The notes under the pieces were generated by a model. It was given only the letters and a program-made list of their open reading frames with translations. It was not told the DNA's origin and did not search any database. A stretch of 64,000 nt of DNA from Haliclystus octoradiatus (taxonomy: Eukaryota; Cnidaria; Staurozoa; Stauromedusae; Haliclystidae): assembly GCA_916610825.1 (NCBI GenBank), contig OU744447.1, positions 30,764,561-30,828,560 of the forward strand, read 5' to 3'. The position numbers and the translations under genes were made by a program. Below, one piece after another: positions 1 to 10,985 of the stretch (its first letter is position 1; each line of letters opens with the position of its first letter).

Positions 1-535
1 ATTCTAAATCCAAAGTAGAAAATACAGTAGATCCATGTAAGTTAGAAAACACAGTATCTGCAATAGGAATAACATAACGTTCTCTATTAATTGACTCGTT
101 CAATCTTCGAAAATCTCCACATATCCAAGACTTGCCGTTTTTTCTCCATGCGACAACTGTAGGGGATAACCACTCACTGTGCCCAGTTACACGTTCAAAA
201 ATTTTAGCCTTAACTATGTGATTAATCTCCTTGGCAACAGAATCATGTAATCTAAATGCCAACTTCCTGGCACCTTGAACAACAGGTTTAGAATCAGATT
301 TAATTTGAATAGTTGCCGAGCCAATACTACTTAAAGTCTCAACAGTGTTTACTTCGACATTAAATTCTGAAGGTAAAGCTATTGGTGTACCACCTAATGC
401 GAGATAGTCTGAGTAAGACAATGAAGGGCATTTTAAATTGGCAATGCTTTTGGCAAATATTTTAACTGCTCTGTGCTGCGGCGATGCCGACAGTATTAAC
501 GTGCCAGAAGCACTAATATTTACTGGCTCACTGTT
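1..535 (-). pseudogene. Ty3/gypsy reverse transcriptase, N-terminal fragment
   Basis: Read on the minus strand, this stretch gives the start of a Ty3/gypsy RT domain: a pre-RT segment, then SEWLSPTVVAWRKNGK, CGDFRRLNESI and later a segment reading HGSTVFSTLDL just before the window edge. These match the conserved RT boxes around 'R.C.DFR.LN' and the strand leading to the first catalytic Asp. The catalytic FADD-type box and everything downstream lie outside the window. It is the 3' continuation of the protease and gag remnants at 536-1562. No ATG is expected because the domain is part of a polyprotein. The family call is firm; intactness is not, since upstream parts carry stops. Confidence 0.8.
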
Positions 536-850
536 TCAAGGACGTATATAATTGTTTATTAATAACGTATAGTCCTTCGCCTGACGTAAATAACCCCCCG
601 GGACCATGATCGATGTCGCCCCAGGACCAATAAGAAATTTCAATGCTTCGCAAGCACAATACAGGTTTACATACCATCGCTTACCAGTAATATTGTCTTG
701 GATATCATCAACAGCGAATGAAATATCTGAAACACATGCGGACTCTTCTGACGATGAGTCACTTTCATTACCCAAATTAACAGCAGCAAAATTCTCCTTC
801 GTATTTTTTTTTATATACTTTTGAGACTTCTTCTCTGTATAACTTTTTTC
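536..850 (-). pseudogene. Ty3/gypsy retropepsin remnant with lost active site
   Basis: The minus-strand frame from about 775 down to 536 reads FLIGPGATSIMVPGGYL. In retroviral-type aspartic proteases the catalytic loop is D-T/S-G-A followed by a hydrophobic strand. Here the expected Asp-Thr-Gly is Gly-Pro-Gly, so the catalytic Asp is gone. The upstream part (about 776-850) is a charged linker following the gag zinc knuckles, and a stop precedes the protease frame. Known for the family: the protease cuts Gag and Pol. Inferred here: this copy is non-functional. Confidence 0.7.
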
Positions 851-1562
851 TTTCTTAAAATTGTTACATTTATTAGCAAAATGATTTTTAGCCTGACATT
901 TATTACATGTTTTGCCAAAAGCGGGACAGTTTCCTTTGCCATGTTATCGCCCACAGAATTTACAATCATCGTAAGTAATTGCACTTGCAGCACCCTCGAT
1001 TGTATGACTTGTTGAACTATTCGTAATAACCGTTTCAAATGTTGAAATCAAATTTGTACAGTCACTAATTGTCAATTCATCGATATTTTGCTGCAAAATT
1101 AACCGCTTTGCATCTTCGTTTCTAATACCTCTGATTAATAAATCGCGTATTAATAGTTCACCATTCAAGTTGTTATCAGTATAGCCAGACTCTTCGTAAG
1201 CTATCCGTAAAGCTTGTAAGAATTCGTTAATCGATTGATCAGTTCCTTACTTGGAATCAAGCAGTTTGCAGCGATATTGTAAATGTCGTCGTTGAGGTTC
1301 AAGTATATTTCCTATTTCTATTAAAACATTTTCCACATTTTCTGGTGCGTCAACGGTGAACTTGCAGTTCTTCTAACAGAATTGTCGAAACTCTTCTCCG
1401 CCACATTATATAGTATCGCAAGTTGCTTTCGTGGAGTTTTAAATCAATATCTGTTGCTAAAACATAATTTTCAAAAGCAGATCTCCATTTAACATATTTA
1501 TCGTACGCATTAAGTTGAGTTGGGTCAAATTCTGAAGGCAATCTCCCTCTAAAACCTGCCAT
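850..1562 (-). pseudogene. Ty3/gypsy gag with two CCHC zinc knuckles, broken
   Basis: Starts at the ATG complementary to 1560-1562 (MAGFRGRLPSEFDPTQ...). The first 70 residues are Gag-like (Y-x-K-W-R-x-A-F-E-N-Y), then the frame is interrupted and resumes near 1168 (LLIRDLLIRGIRNEDAKR). At about 955-985 there is CKFCGR, an in-frame TAA, then HGKGNC, which together would be a C-X2-C-X3-H-X4-C knuckle with the stop inside it. A second knuckle, CNKCQAKNHFANKC, follows at about 865-910 and is intact. Zinc knuckles package element RNA. The internal stop and frame shifts show decay. Confidence 0.75.
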
Positions 1563-1801
1563 AATTACATAACAATAATTCTATAATAATATTCAAAATA
1601 AAATAAACTAAGTCAGGTGCGACATCAACTGCACCAATGTTGTGACTCAATAACTGACAACAAAGTATCAACTGTAATTAATTATTATTCATTAGATAGC
1701 GTTGGCGTAACCAGAGTAAGACTCCTCACATACAGAGATTATAAAGATATTTATAGTGGTCATAACGAGGCTGCCTATAAACGAGGTACCACAGTATAGA
1801 A
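1563..1801. other. Non-coding spacer between gypsy fragment and LINE
   Basis: AT-rich stretch between the gag start of the minus-strand gypsy fragment and the first ORF1-like frame of the plus-strand LINE. It could hold the gypsy leader or LTR and the LINE 5' UTR. No LTR ends, primer-binding site or promoter could be supported. Confidence 0.4.
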
Positions 1802-2808
1802 ATGATTCAGGACAACACGCAGAATGACAATGTCTCAAGTGTAATCGTAGACTCAAGTTCAAATGCTAAACTCATTAATATATTGGAAACAGATACCACT
1901 GACATTGCCACAACACCCGCTAGAACGAAATTAATGAAGACAGCGAGAATGGAATTAATTGGAGTGTGTATCTGTTTATATGAAATGAATGTTAAGGGAA
2001 AAGGTAATACAATAACTGGAAATGATATAGGAACCATTTTACCAACAGATAGTAATTCTCGTGAGCAAGCGCTTTTTCCCTCCAGTCATTTGAAACACAC
2101 AAACAACGTACCGAAATCAACACCTCATTTATTTCGAGACACCCTCATCCACGAACGGCGTGCAGCCTAACATTTTTCAACGTATCGAAGCCATAGAATC
2201 CGCCACTCAAATTATTGCACAAAACCTTGACAGACTAATTGATTTGACAGTTGAAAGTCAAATTAAAGACGCAAATAGTAAAAAATTCGTTTCAAGTTCA
2301 CAACAATTTTCAAGAAGTTATGCAGATGTGCTACTAATCCAGAAGCAACAAAAATTGCATGAAACAGCAATAAAAAACATCTCTGAACAAGAAAAAAGGA
2401 AACTAAATGTCATAATCCGTGGTCTGGAACCTTGTAACATATCTGAGAAAGAAGAACAGTACTTTGAAGATATTGCCAAGAATGCTATCGGCATTGATAT
2501 TAACGTAGAATCGTGCAAACGATTAGGTAAGACAGGAAACAGGACTAAGCCATTACTGGTAACATTAAAAGGTTTTGCAGATAAAATCAAGCTGTTGAAA
2601 CATTCCAAAATATTTGAAAGATACTTACTTGTATAATATGTATGTCTCTCCAGACTACACTGTTAACGAACAAAAAGTCATGACGAAACTAAGGACGGAA
2701 TGTAAAATAAGAAATGAAAATTTGAATAAGCTAGGGGATCGTTGGGTGATCAGAGATTTCCAAATCGTGCAAATAAAATCATTAACATACAAAAATAATC
2801 AAGATTGA
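1802..2808 (+). pseudogene. LINE ORF1-like protein
   Basis: Three overlapping frames. The piece at 1802-2170 is a low-complexity Asn/Thr-rich leader. The main piece, 2160-2636, has a charged, probably coiled-coil N-terminal half (residues 1-80, IEAIESATQIIAQNLDRL) followed by EKRKLNVIIRGLEP, the usual start of the RRM-like core of LINE ORF1 proteins, and later ESCKRLGKTGNRTKPLLV. The core continues in another frame at 2614-2808 (MYVSPDYTVNEQKV). ORF1 proteins bind element RNA. At least one frameshift near 2620-2640 breaks the protein. Confidence 0.65.
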
Positions 2809-2829
2809 CTGATGTCTACTAGCATCCAA

Positions 2830-3420
2830 CAACACGATACAAGTACAACATCACCACATCCCAGAAATTCCAAACACCTAAAACTATTATCTATTAATGT
2901 GCAATGCCTCACAAGTGAGCGATTAACAGAACTACATACCTAGATAATTGACATAGCAATCTTACAGGAAATATGGCTTCAAGCAGAATCAATGGATTAT
3001 GTCATACCTGGATACTATATATTTAGAAATGATAGAGATGGTAGACAAGGTGGTACAGCCATTTATTACGTACACAATTTAAACATAACTATGGATGTAT
3101 CCTTCAAAAAACAATCACATGGAATGAAACATGAACAATTGACAGTCAAAGTAAAAACATCAACCAACAGGGTATTCTACTTAGGTAATTTTTATCATCC
3201 CCGGAAGGACATTTATGAAGATTCTGTAATCAGCTACGAACAACTGTAGAAATATTATCAGAGAGAAACATCGACTTTAACCTTGCTGGTGATTTAAACG
3301 GTAATTACTTAAAAAATTTTCCATCAAAAACTGCACTTTCAGATCTTTTCGCAACTCAATCTTCAGTCACATAACAATGATGCAACAAGAGTTACTGAAC
3401 TAACTGAAACATGTATAGAT
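2830..3420 (+). pseudogene. LINE AP-like endonuclease domain remnant
   Basis: Reads HLKLLSINVQCLTSERL, a stop, then IIDIAILQEIWLQ, and GYYIFRNDRDGRQGGTA in the open piece 2992-3249. These correspond to the exonuclease-endonuclease-phosphatase boxes 'N.QSL..K...L', 'D.I.LQETWL' (catalytic Glu present) and 'R.GGG.A.Y'. The later N.AG.DLN box is recognisable at about 3280-3300 (FNLAGDLN) in a changed frame. In this family the domain nicks target DNA. Stops at 2941 and 3247 and a frame change inactivate it. Confidence 0.65.
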
Positions 3421-3539
3421 TACTTATGCACCTTGGGTTACAAAAGAATTGAGAACTGAGTTGAAAAAAGAAATGAAATGAAATATGTAGCAATAAAACG
3501 AAACGTCATCAAGACTGGGAAAAATACCATGTATATAGA

Positions 3540-4905
3540 AATAAGATAAATTACAAATTAAGAGAAGCCAAAATAGATTGCAATAAATTTAAATTTTCAG
3601 AATGTGGTGATAATGCAAGCGAGGTATGGAACCACATAAAAAGAATAATCAAAAAACACAAATATAAGTGTACCGCACAAACAAAGGAAGAGCTAAACAA
3701 CATTAATAAATTCTTCAGCAATGTAGGAGAGAGCATCAAAAGTACTACCCACACATCACCGAATTATTCAAATATTGAACAATCGAACAAATTATTTAAC
3801 TTTACTAATATTACCGAGATCGACACAATAAAATCTGTATCAATGCTCCCCAACTGGGAAGCACCTTGGAACGATGGTTTTAATGGGTATGTGATTAAAG
3901 CTGCACTTCCTGCTATAGCAAAACCACTAACAGAACTTATCAATCTCTCTCTATCACTATCGGTATTTCCTTCAATTTTCAAATTTGCACTTGTATCTCC
4001 TATTCCAAAAACACCAGCAGCAACAACACAAGATCAACATCGTCCATTGGCATTATTACCTCTATTATCAAAGGTCGTCGAAAGAGTAGTATACTTGCAA
4101 CTTTACCCATTTATTTCACCCTTGCTTAATATATGTCAGCATGGTTTTCAACTGGCACGCTCAACAGTTACGGCTTTGTTAAATATTACTGAACATATTT
4201 TTAAATCGATGGATCGCCATGATCTTTCTTTGATAATTCTCATGGGCCTCTCAAGGCGTTTGATAGCTTTCAGCATGAAAGTTTGTTATCCAAACTGTAA
4301 TTACTTGGACTATCTCAGCATGTATTGTTTTGGATGAAATCCTATTTGAATGATCGTACTCAAGTGACAAGAGTTGGAAACAATTTTTCTGATGAAATTG
4401 AATTGACGTGCGGGGTACCACAGGGATCTATCCTCGGTCCACTGTTATTCTTAGTGTATGTAAATGACCTATCAAATGTGATAAAAACTAAAAAATGATG
4501 TAGTTGGTCAGTTTGCTGACAGCAATTATAGAAAAAAAAGATAAGCGACGACCTGACTGCATTAACATCATGGTTTCAATCAAACTCTTGTTTACTTAAC
4601 TCAAAAAAGACGAAGATTGTGGCAATCGGACATAGAAAGGTTACGCAGCTACCGAAAATATTACTAAATGGCGAGAAATTAGAATATGTGAACAAAGCCA
4701 TAAATCTTGGCGTTCTGTTTGACGAAAATATGAGTTTTAAGAACCATGTACAACAAATAATAAAAAATGCAGCATGCCGATTACGCGCATTATAGCCAAG
4801 CAACGAAAATTTGTACCTCGAGAAATGTTTATTAGAATTGTGGAATCGAAAATCTTAGAACCAAGACTCTATGTCATTCATAAATCATCTACTACTAAAC
4901 TTCTC
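3540..4905 (+). pseudogene. LINE reverse transcriptase, frameshifted
   Basis: From about 3540 the frame gives a thumb-like lead-in (SEVWNHIKRIIKKHK), then the open stretch 3843-4337 with fingers/palm boxes (KFALVSPIPKT, RPLALLPLLSKVVERVVY, QHGFQLARST). Just before catalytic box A the frame shifts: KAFDSFQHESLLSKL is readable only in another frame at about 4245-4300. GVPQGSILGPLLFLVYVNDL lies at about 4405-4470. The FADD box is degenerate, reading QFADS at about 4510-4530, so the second catalytic Asp is lost. The C-terminal region LNSKKTKIVAIGH and LGVLFDENMSFKNHV follows to about 4800. Confidence 0.8.
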
Positions 4906-5690
4906 TTGTTTTCTTGAAGTATAAGAACCAATCATCATTGAGTTTATGCCCACCACGGAGTATTCTGCTCTGTGATTGGCCAGGTATATATTTCCTGCCT
5001 GAGCAATTTCGAACGCATCACTTTGCTAGCTGAATTATTTTAGGCCCTCACTGGAGCACCACGCGGAAATGAGGGCCGTGATGGAATGAGGCTAAGAGGC
5101 CCCTTGCTCTTGCAAAGGATGATAGGCCATGTCACACGTGGCCCGTATGCCCTCCATGGTCTCGTCTTCACATGGATTTTGGACAAATTCCAGATGTTGG
5201 CATGATTTTAATAACTGTCGTCGCTGGTTTAGGCTGGGTAGAGACTTTTCGACGTAAGGATAGGTCAACTTCAACGATAATTAGTATGTTATGATCCTAT
5301 ATTGATTTATTGTTTGTTGTACGACAATATGAAAAAAAAACAATTTTTGTATTTTCCTTTAAATGCTGATTGTCGCTTGTGCGACAGTCTGGATCCGCCC
5401 CTGCAGTTTGTTAGTTATTGAAAATACCAGCTGATGAATACGAGCGCTCAACAATGAAAAAAAATATCAACTGAGATCTATTCTTTCCTCATTGTTCTAT
5501 TACTACATGTATGTATTCTGTTTATATCAATCTCAATGCCAAAGTCATTTAGAATTGCAAATTTATTCTAAAATCAATATTTTAGAGTCTACACCTATAT
5601 ACATACTTTTCGTTTACTACAAATAGGCATTGCTTTCTTGAAAATATTCATTTCTATGGCAGATTTTGAATACTTGAACAACGTAAAGAT
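4906..5690. other. Intergenic stretch, no recognisable gene
   Basis: Contains a 61-codon minus-strand frame at 5092-5274 with slightly higher GC than its surroundings, which I could not link to any family. The rest is AT-rich without repeats that I recognised elsewhere in the window. Confidence 0.4.
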
Positions 5691-6305
5691 ATCAGATTTT
5701 TAAAGAATGCGTTTTGTAACGTGTTGTTTATGCTTTCTGTTGTCATGACATTCCCACCTGTCATTTTTGAAGAACTGTTATTTCAGATATTCTATTTTCT
5801 TATATAATTGAATCAGTTATAACATTAGTTTGACAGTTGATGAAGTAAGTCAACTGATAATATTAGGAAATTGGCGGAAACAACATTGCTGCTGAAATAA
5901 TTAATTCAAGGTAATATCACGGTATTCAAGATTTTATGGGTTATTTTCTTAGCTGAAATTTGCGTTATATACAATTTAAAGATTTTTTCTAGGTAATGAT
6001 TTAGCTTTATTCATTGTATAATTGGTAAGAAGGGAACTCAAGTTATATCATAGCATGTTCAGAAAAACACACAAGAATATATTCTGCTAGAGATAATACA
6101 TTGCCGTTTTTATAAGTACATCTAAGCTTTTATAAAAGGGTGTTGACAGTAGATTAATCTCAATCATCGGTTGAAAATTGGTTGAAATCAATGATAGAGT
6201 TATTATTGTAATTGTTAATGATTTCAGTAAGAAAGTGATTGAAAAACTGACTTTATATGAAACGTATTTAGAAATCTCTTCAAACTTAGGTGACTATACG
6301 TCACA

Positions 6306-6319
6306 TTTCCCCCTTCTTA
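6306..6319 (-). other. Putative polypurine tract of the gypsy element
   Basis: The minus strand reads AAGAAGGGGGAAA directly before TGTGACGTATAG. A purine run ending at a TG start is the expected plus-strand primer site at the 3' LTR border. It lies about 135 nt beyond the integrase stop. Positional inference only. Confidence 0.45.
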
Positions 6320-6454
6320 GAGAAAACAGAATTGACAATTATGTTTATGAATTTGATAGTTATAAGTTACGATAATTTAGTGGACAATAATAAATTATAT
6401 AGATATTAATAATTAGTTAATACATAGAGATTTGTTGTTTATTCTTCAATAAAA

Positions 6455-7103
6455 TTAGTTATATCCTAAACGATGTGGCAGTGCAATTATTCTAGAAGAA
6501 CGCATTAATGTTTGTTGATTCGTTGGTTCATTAACTGCAGGTACGGTTTCAGCAGACTCGGTGTTTGTCTGATGAGCCAGTTGGTCCGAATTGATTTCTT
6601 TTACCGTCTGGACAGCGCGCTCAGCTAGACCATTGGCACGTGGGAAATAAACTGGAAATTCGATTTTCTTGCACCCTGAAAGAGAAAGCCTATGCACAAT
6701 TTCTTCATTAACAAACTCTTTCGCATTATCCGAAACAAAACTGCGAGGGATACCAAAACGAGAAAATATATCGGCTAGTATGCGAACAACAGTGGGTGTG
6801 GCCCGATTGGGGCATCTTCTAGCCTCAATCCAACAACTACCGGCATCTCCAACAATTAAAATTGGCTCAATATCTGAAATATGCGCAAAATCCATATGAG
6901 CACGTTCCCAGGGGGCTGCTTCAGGCCAAGTGTGGACTGTTTGGAAAGTGAGGGGGTAGCGCACAGCAGGTAAAACAGTTTCTAATAAAGTTTTCAACTT
7001 CTTTAAAAATTCTCGGCCACCACGCACCCTGGAGTAAAAGTCGCCTGATAGCATGAATTCCAGCATGGGTGTTGTGCACCTTTTTGAGTACATCCGATCT
7101 CAA
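6455..7103 (-). pseudogene. Ty3/gypsy integrase with internal deletion
   Basis: The zinc-binding HHCC region is in the 6921-7103 frame (VHNTHAGIHAIRRLLLQGAW, then NFIRNCFTCC); the core resumes in the 6455-7093 frame. Catalytic residues are visible: Asp in AHMDFAHI, Asp in FVSDNAKEFV, and Glu in NGLAERAVQTVKE. After the Glu the protein jumps within about 10 residues to a short tail RSSRIIALPHRLGYN, which resembles the extreme C-terminus of gypsy Pol. The roughly 150-200 residues normally between them (rest of core, C-terminal domain) are missing, pointing to an in-frame internal deletion. Confidence 0.8.
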
Positions 7104-7166
7104 ATTAATTGGGATATATGGAGCTGATTTAAATAAATGATTTTGTTATGAACTGTAAGTTCATCT

Positions 7167-7660
7167 TTAACACGCGATAAGGCCTTTTCTGCCTCCGATA
7201 GACCGGACCAAAAGCCAGAAATAATAATGATGCTTTAGTGATGCTTTGTGCAACGCACGATCGTTAGACATTGAAGCCTCAATTTGACTACTTGAAATAA
7301 TTGGGGCAAAAAATGCAGAGTCAGTAGCAACGGAGACGCTGGCAAAAACGTCTTCCCACGTAATTGTATTTTGAGTAAGACGAGATAAAGCATCTGCATG
7401 AGCAATGTTAGCACCAGGTTCATATTTTAGTTCAAAATCGAAGGCCATAAGTTTAATAGCCCATCTAGAAAGGCGTGCTGAGGCTGTTTTAGGTATTGAT
7501 TTGTGAGTACCAAAAATAAAAGATAGAGCTTGATGATCGGAGACGATCAGAAATTTTCGCCCTAACAAAAATTGACGTAGACGTTCTACGCACCATACCA
7601 CTGCTAATGCTTCACGTTCTGTGGCAGAATATTTTTGTTCTGCAGCACTTAATGTTTTGA
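7167..7660 (-). pseudogene. Ty3/gypsy RNase H domain
   Basis: From about 7650 the minus strand reads EQKYSATEREALAV, then the open frame VVWCVERLRQFLLGRKFLIV, SDHQALSFIF, and RLSRWAIKLMAFDF with GANIAHADALSRL at about 7430-7370. These are the standard Ty3/gypsy RNase H boxes (E..REAL, TDH..L, and the final ADALSR with its Asp). The frame stays open to 7167, ending within the linker before integrase. Confidence 0.8.
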
Positions 7661-8700
7661 AACGTAAATAACCGGATGCCTATCTTGTGTCAAAATACCG
7701 GCAACAGCTGTCCCAAACGCATCAGTTGTCCAGATGACTGCTTTGCTTTAAAGAGTATGGTTGTACAAGAGGTGTGAAGGGCAAGTCTTTCTAAGTTGTC
7801 AAAGCTAATTGCGCTGTGTTTGTTCAAACAAAATCCACATCTTGTTTTCTGAGCTCATTCAAAGGAGCAATTTTGTCAGCCTACAAAGGATGCTACCTCC
7901 TTTTTATTTTTAGGAGGGGCAATGGACAAAACTTTTTCAACAAGGCGAGGGTCAGGTCCGATACCTTCAGCTGAGATACGAAAACATAAAAAAGTAATTT
8001 CAGACACCTCTTAAACGCATTTTTCTTTGTTGACGAAAAGGCGATGCTGTTTTAATCGCTCCATGATAGCATTAACACGTTTTTGTAAAGAATCGCGAGT
8101 TGCCAAAAATTAACACGTCGTCTTGATATGGAAGAATTCCTTTGAGACCGCTGAGAACAGCTTCAATAACGTTTTGAAACATCGCAGCGCTGTCTTCATA
8201 TCCAATTGCAATCGCGTGATCCGAAACAGACCCTTGTGAGTGTTGATCACGGATAAATCTTGCGCTGTTTTATCAATAGCAATTTGCCAATAGGCCGATG
8301 TTAGATCAATTTTAACGAAAAATGTTCACCATGTATTTTTCTAAAAATACCCACTAAGTTTGGAATCGGATATGCATCTGATAGAATTTTATCGTTAATG
8401 TGCACGCTAAAATCAACACACATTCGTAAACCTCGAGAAGGTTTCTTGACCCAAACAATGGGGGAGGAGTTTCGGTCCCACCTGATTCAATTGGTTCTAT
8501 GACACCGATGGCCTGCAAGCGCTCAAGCTCAGCGGTAGCAGCATCCTGTGAGGGCAAAGGCACATGCCGTGCTTGTCAAAATTTTGGTGTCGCGTTTGGC
8601 TTTAATTTCATCGTAGATATAATATCCTTGATTAAGGGTAGAAAATCTGCACACGAATTGCTACAAGTATAATTAACAGTATTTTTATTTAAAATATCTC
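7660..8700 (-). pseudogene. Ty3/gypsy reverse transcriptase, many stops
   Basis: Readable RT pieces are scattered over frames: LPSQDAATAELERLQAIGV at about 8560-8500, WVKKPSRGLRMCVDFSVHIN at about 8460-8400 (the 'R.C.DFR.LN' region), SDAYPIPNLVGIFRKIHG at about 8385-8335, and 'VFGSDHAIAIGYEDS'-type debris at about 8230-8180. In the 8354-8563 frame only the first segment is open. I could not find an intact YxDD box. Stops and frame changes every 50-150 nt make this a clear pseudogene. Confidence 0.7.
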
Positions 8701-9048
8701 TACCTAGTAAGCCATAGGGTGTGAAGATTGCACATATTGTATGGGCATTGTAAAAGAATTATTAGTGTGATTAGTAATATTACGTTCAACTGTTGCTTTA
8801 AGTTCATCTATCGATAAAAGTCCACGATCGTCATAAGATTGTAATTTCCTGGTTGATTCAGATAGATCAGGACTTCCAAGATTTTGCCAGATTGCTGTCG
8901 AAATAATGATGCACGACGCACCTGTATCATGCTGCACGGGAACGGTATTATTATTTAATTTTACATCTTCCATAACTTCATTCATGCTATTGATACTTCC
9001 TGGTTGATCATCATTAATATTCAATAAAAAGCAATCATTGGATTCCAT
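8700..9048 (-). pseudogene. Ty3/gypsy aspartic protease domain
   Basis: 114-codon frame containing VPVQHDTGASCIIIS followed by an IWQNLG stretch. D-T-G-A is the intact catalytic loop of a retropepsin. It continues into GLLGRDIL-type sequence just below 8704, the typical 'LGRD' flap/C-terminal motif, though a stop at 8704 interrupts it. It lies between gag and RT as expected. Compare with the gypsy fragment at 536-775, where the same loop has lost its Asp. Confidence 0.75.
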
Positions 9049-9199
9049 TTCATTTGATTTTTGTACAGCTACAGATGAATCTAGTGCATAATTGGTATGA
9101 CTTTGATTGGCATGATTTGAAGTCGTTTGTTTATCATGGTATTGTGACTTTCCAGCGGAACGGCAAACGGCACTGTAATACTCTGTTACACCACAAGCT

Positions 9200-9927
9200 G
9201 AACAATTTTTATTTTATGCTGGACATTGTCTTGGTGGACGACGAGAGCCACAATTCCCACATTCACGCTGATTACCCTGTGTTGACTTGGTGCTGTGTAT
9301 GACATCTTGATTTCCAGATAATTCTGTTGGCTGAAGTTGTTGTAGTGAAATGTTGCGATTGACAAATGCAGTGGTTTGCGGGGTTGTTTGGTTATATTGC
9401 CGCACACGATCCCGGAGATCTTCATACGTTGCGGTTGGAGTAAGGCGAATGTAATCCAACATATCTTTACGCAGTTTAACATCAGCAAATGAGTTGATAA
9501 AAATCATCTTTTTCATTTCTTCATTGGGATCTTGTTCATCTTTGAATTTATCGAAGTCACATTTATCTGCTGCCTGATTTATGTGAATATGGAGTTCATC
9601 CGCTGATTCGTCCGGCATTTGTTTGATGGCCAGAAAATTTGTTCTTTCAGCGATAATTAAACGCTGTTTTGGTTGTACCAATTCCATGGCTTTCTTCTCA
9701 ACCGCTACATAGGGAATATCAGCCAGTTTCAATGGCCTGACCAGTCCTGTTAACTTTATTAATGCATCTTCGCCACATAGAGAGAGGAACAGATCAGTAA
9801 TGGGATAACGTTTATTGGCAGGATCATCTGTAAGTGTTTTCGTTCGAGCTTTGGCTGCAAATGCTGTAAACCAGACTTCTGTGCATTCTGGATCTGATAG
9901 ATTCAGTGACTTTAATTTCAAAGCCAT
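9200..9927 (-). pseudogene. Ty3/gypsy Gag, mag-like
   Basis: ATG complementary to 9925-9927 opens a 237-codon frame. Residues 1-190 are a capsid-like region (MALKLKSLNLSDPECTEVWF, later VRPLKLADIPYVAVEKKAM and YEDLRDRVRQYN). A zinc-knuckle region follows at the C-terminus (ECGNCGSRRPPRQCPA), after which the second Cys-containing segment (CSACGVTEYYSAVCRSA-like) is read in a shifted frame toward 9150. Gag forms the particle and packages RNA. The frame is open for most of its length, so it is the best preserved part of this copy, but the knuckle lies at a frame change. Confidence 0.75.
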
Positions 9928-10619
9928 GATAAATAGCTTATTTGATACTTTGATTTGATAATTGAGTGATGATATACTGTATATTTATAATAAATTTCAT
10001 TCGGGGACGTCAATTTGTGGTGTCGTTCTAGACAGAGAATACGCTTGCATTTTGTCTGAATAGGACTATATTTCAACATAGATTACAAGACTATTCTAAG
10101 GTCATATGACTTTAGTAGTTGCACAATAATCAAGAATTTACATATTCACTACGTCACATACATACTTTCAACTGTTGAGATCTGATTTAATTCGTGACTA
10201 ATATTTCTCTTCTATCTGATCTATCCTTACGAAGTCACATCGTAAATGAGAACAGTTTAACTCTTAATGTTGTACGATCTTTATTTTGTGTCAATAGCGC
10301 ATTTCTATACTTGCGATTTCTTTCTAATCAAAAGTGGTGAAATCAGAGTTTGAATGCAGAATAGTATATACCCTCGAATACTTTCAATAATTCAACCTGT
10401 CACGTTTCATTATTCAGCAAATTAATACAACTACAACTCAATTGCTTGTAAAACCAAAATTTTTAGCTCATTGAACCTGAGAACATATATATAAAGCAAG
10501 ATTAAGTTAAGAAATGTCATCCTGGGATGTTTTTGATATATTCCTAGTCTTTTGTTGAAAGTTTATATCTGATATCATTAAAAGGACAGTACTGCAAAAC
10601 ATGATCCTAATAAATATAG

Positions 10620-10985
10620 ATACACTAGCAATTAGTGTAGGTACAGTACTGGATCTAGGGTGATAAAACTGTATGATTACTAAACCTAAAAATAATTAAA
10701 CAGTTGTTATACATTCTGAGAACATTTAAAATGTAATTCCTCGAAATTAAGAAGTCGAAAACATGAACAGTTTGTCTAAATAAATTTGTACTTTCACACT
10801 CGAATGGTGTCCACAGTCAGCTTGAACTTGACCTTTTTATGCTCTTTAGCAAGGGTGGCTTCGGAATTTCCTCCACAAGGGTGCTAGTTCCCATAATGGG
10901 GGGACTATACTTACAAGAAGTATTCAAAAACCTGTTCCCTGAAGACGGAGCTGAGAATCCTCTAGGATAAATGATAGTCCCAGCC
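10620..10985 (+). repeat. Interspersed repeat family A, copy 1
   Basis: Matches the reverse complement of 14768-15144 over almost its whole length: both begin with GCAATTAGTGTAGGT, share ATAAAACT, CCTCGAAATTAAGA and ACATGAACAG, and end in a GC-rich stretch of short hairpins (for example CCTGAAGACGGAGC). No coding potential. Likely a non-autonomous mobile element. Confidence 0.8.

Larger units (their letters stand above)
1802..4905 (+). mobile_element. Decayed LINE (non-LTR retrotransposon), CR1/Jockey-like
   Basis: Successive plus-strand frames give, in order, an ORF1-like protein (about 1802-2808), an AP-type endonuclease (about 2830-3420) and a reverse transcriptase (about 3540-4905). The order ORF1-EN-RT and RT phrases such as GVPQGSILGPLLF and LGVLFDENMSF are typical of the CR1/Jockey group. 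All three coding parts carry stops or frame changes, so this is a dead copy. No 3' tail repeat was identified after 4905, and the exact ends are unsure. Confidence 0.8.
5690..10340 (-). mobile_element. Ty3/gypsy LTR retrotransposon, decayed, second copy
   Basis: Minus-strand order gag (9927-9200), protease (about 9048-8700), RT (about 8700-7700), RNase H (about 7660-7167) and integrase (about 7103-6455) is the Ty3/gypsy order. A polypurine run complementary to 6306-6319 precedes a TGTGACG start at 6305, as expected at a 3' LTR edge. About 5696-6030 and 10167-10340 each match, in inverted orientation, separate parts of the repeat at 35690-36500, which helps define the element ends. The two putative LTRs do not align well with each other by eye, so exact LTR limits are unsure. 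Confidence 0.75.

Noticed and set aside
5092..5274. 61-codon minus-strand frame after the LINE
   Set aside because: No family resemblance, and a single short frame; could be LINE 3' or unrelated repeat sequence.
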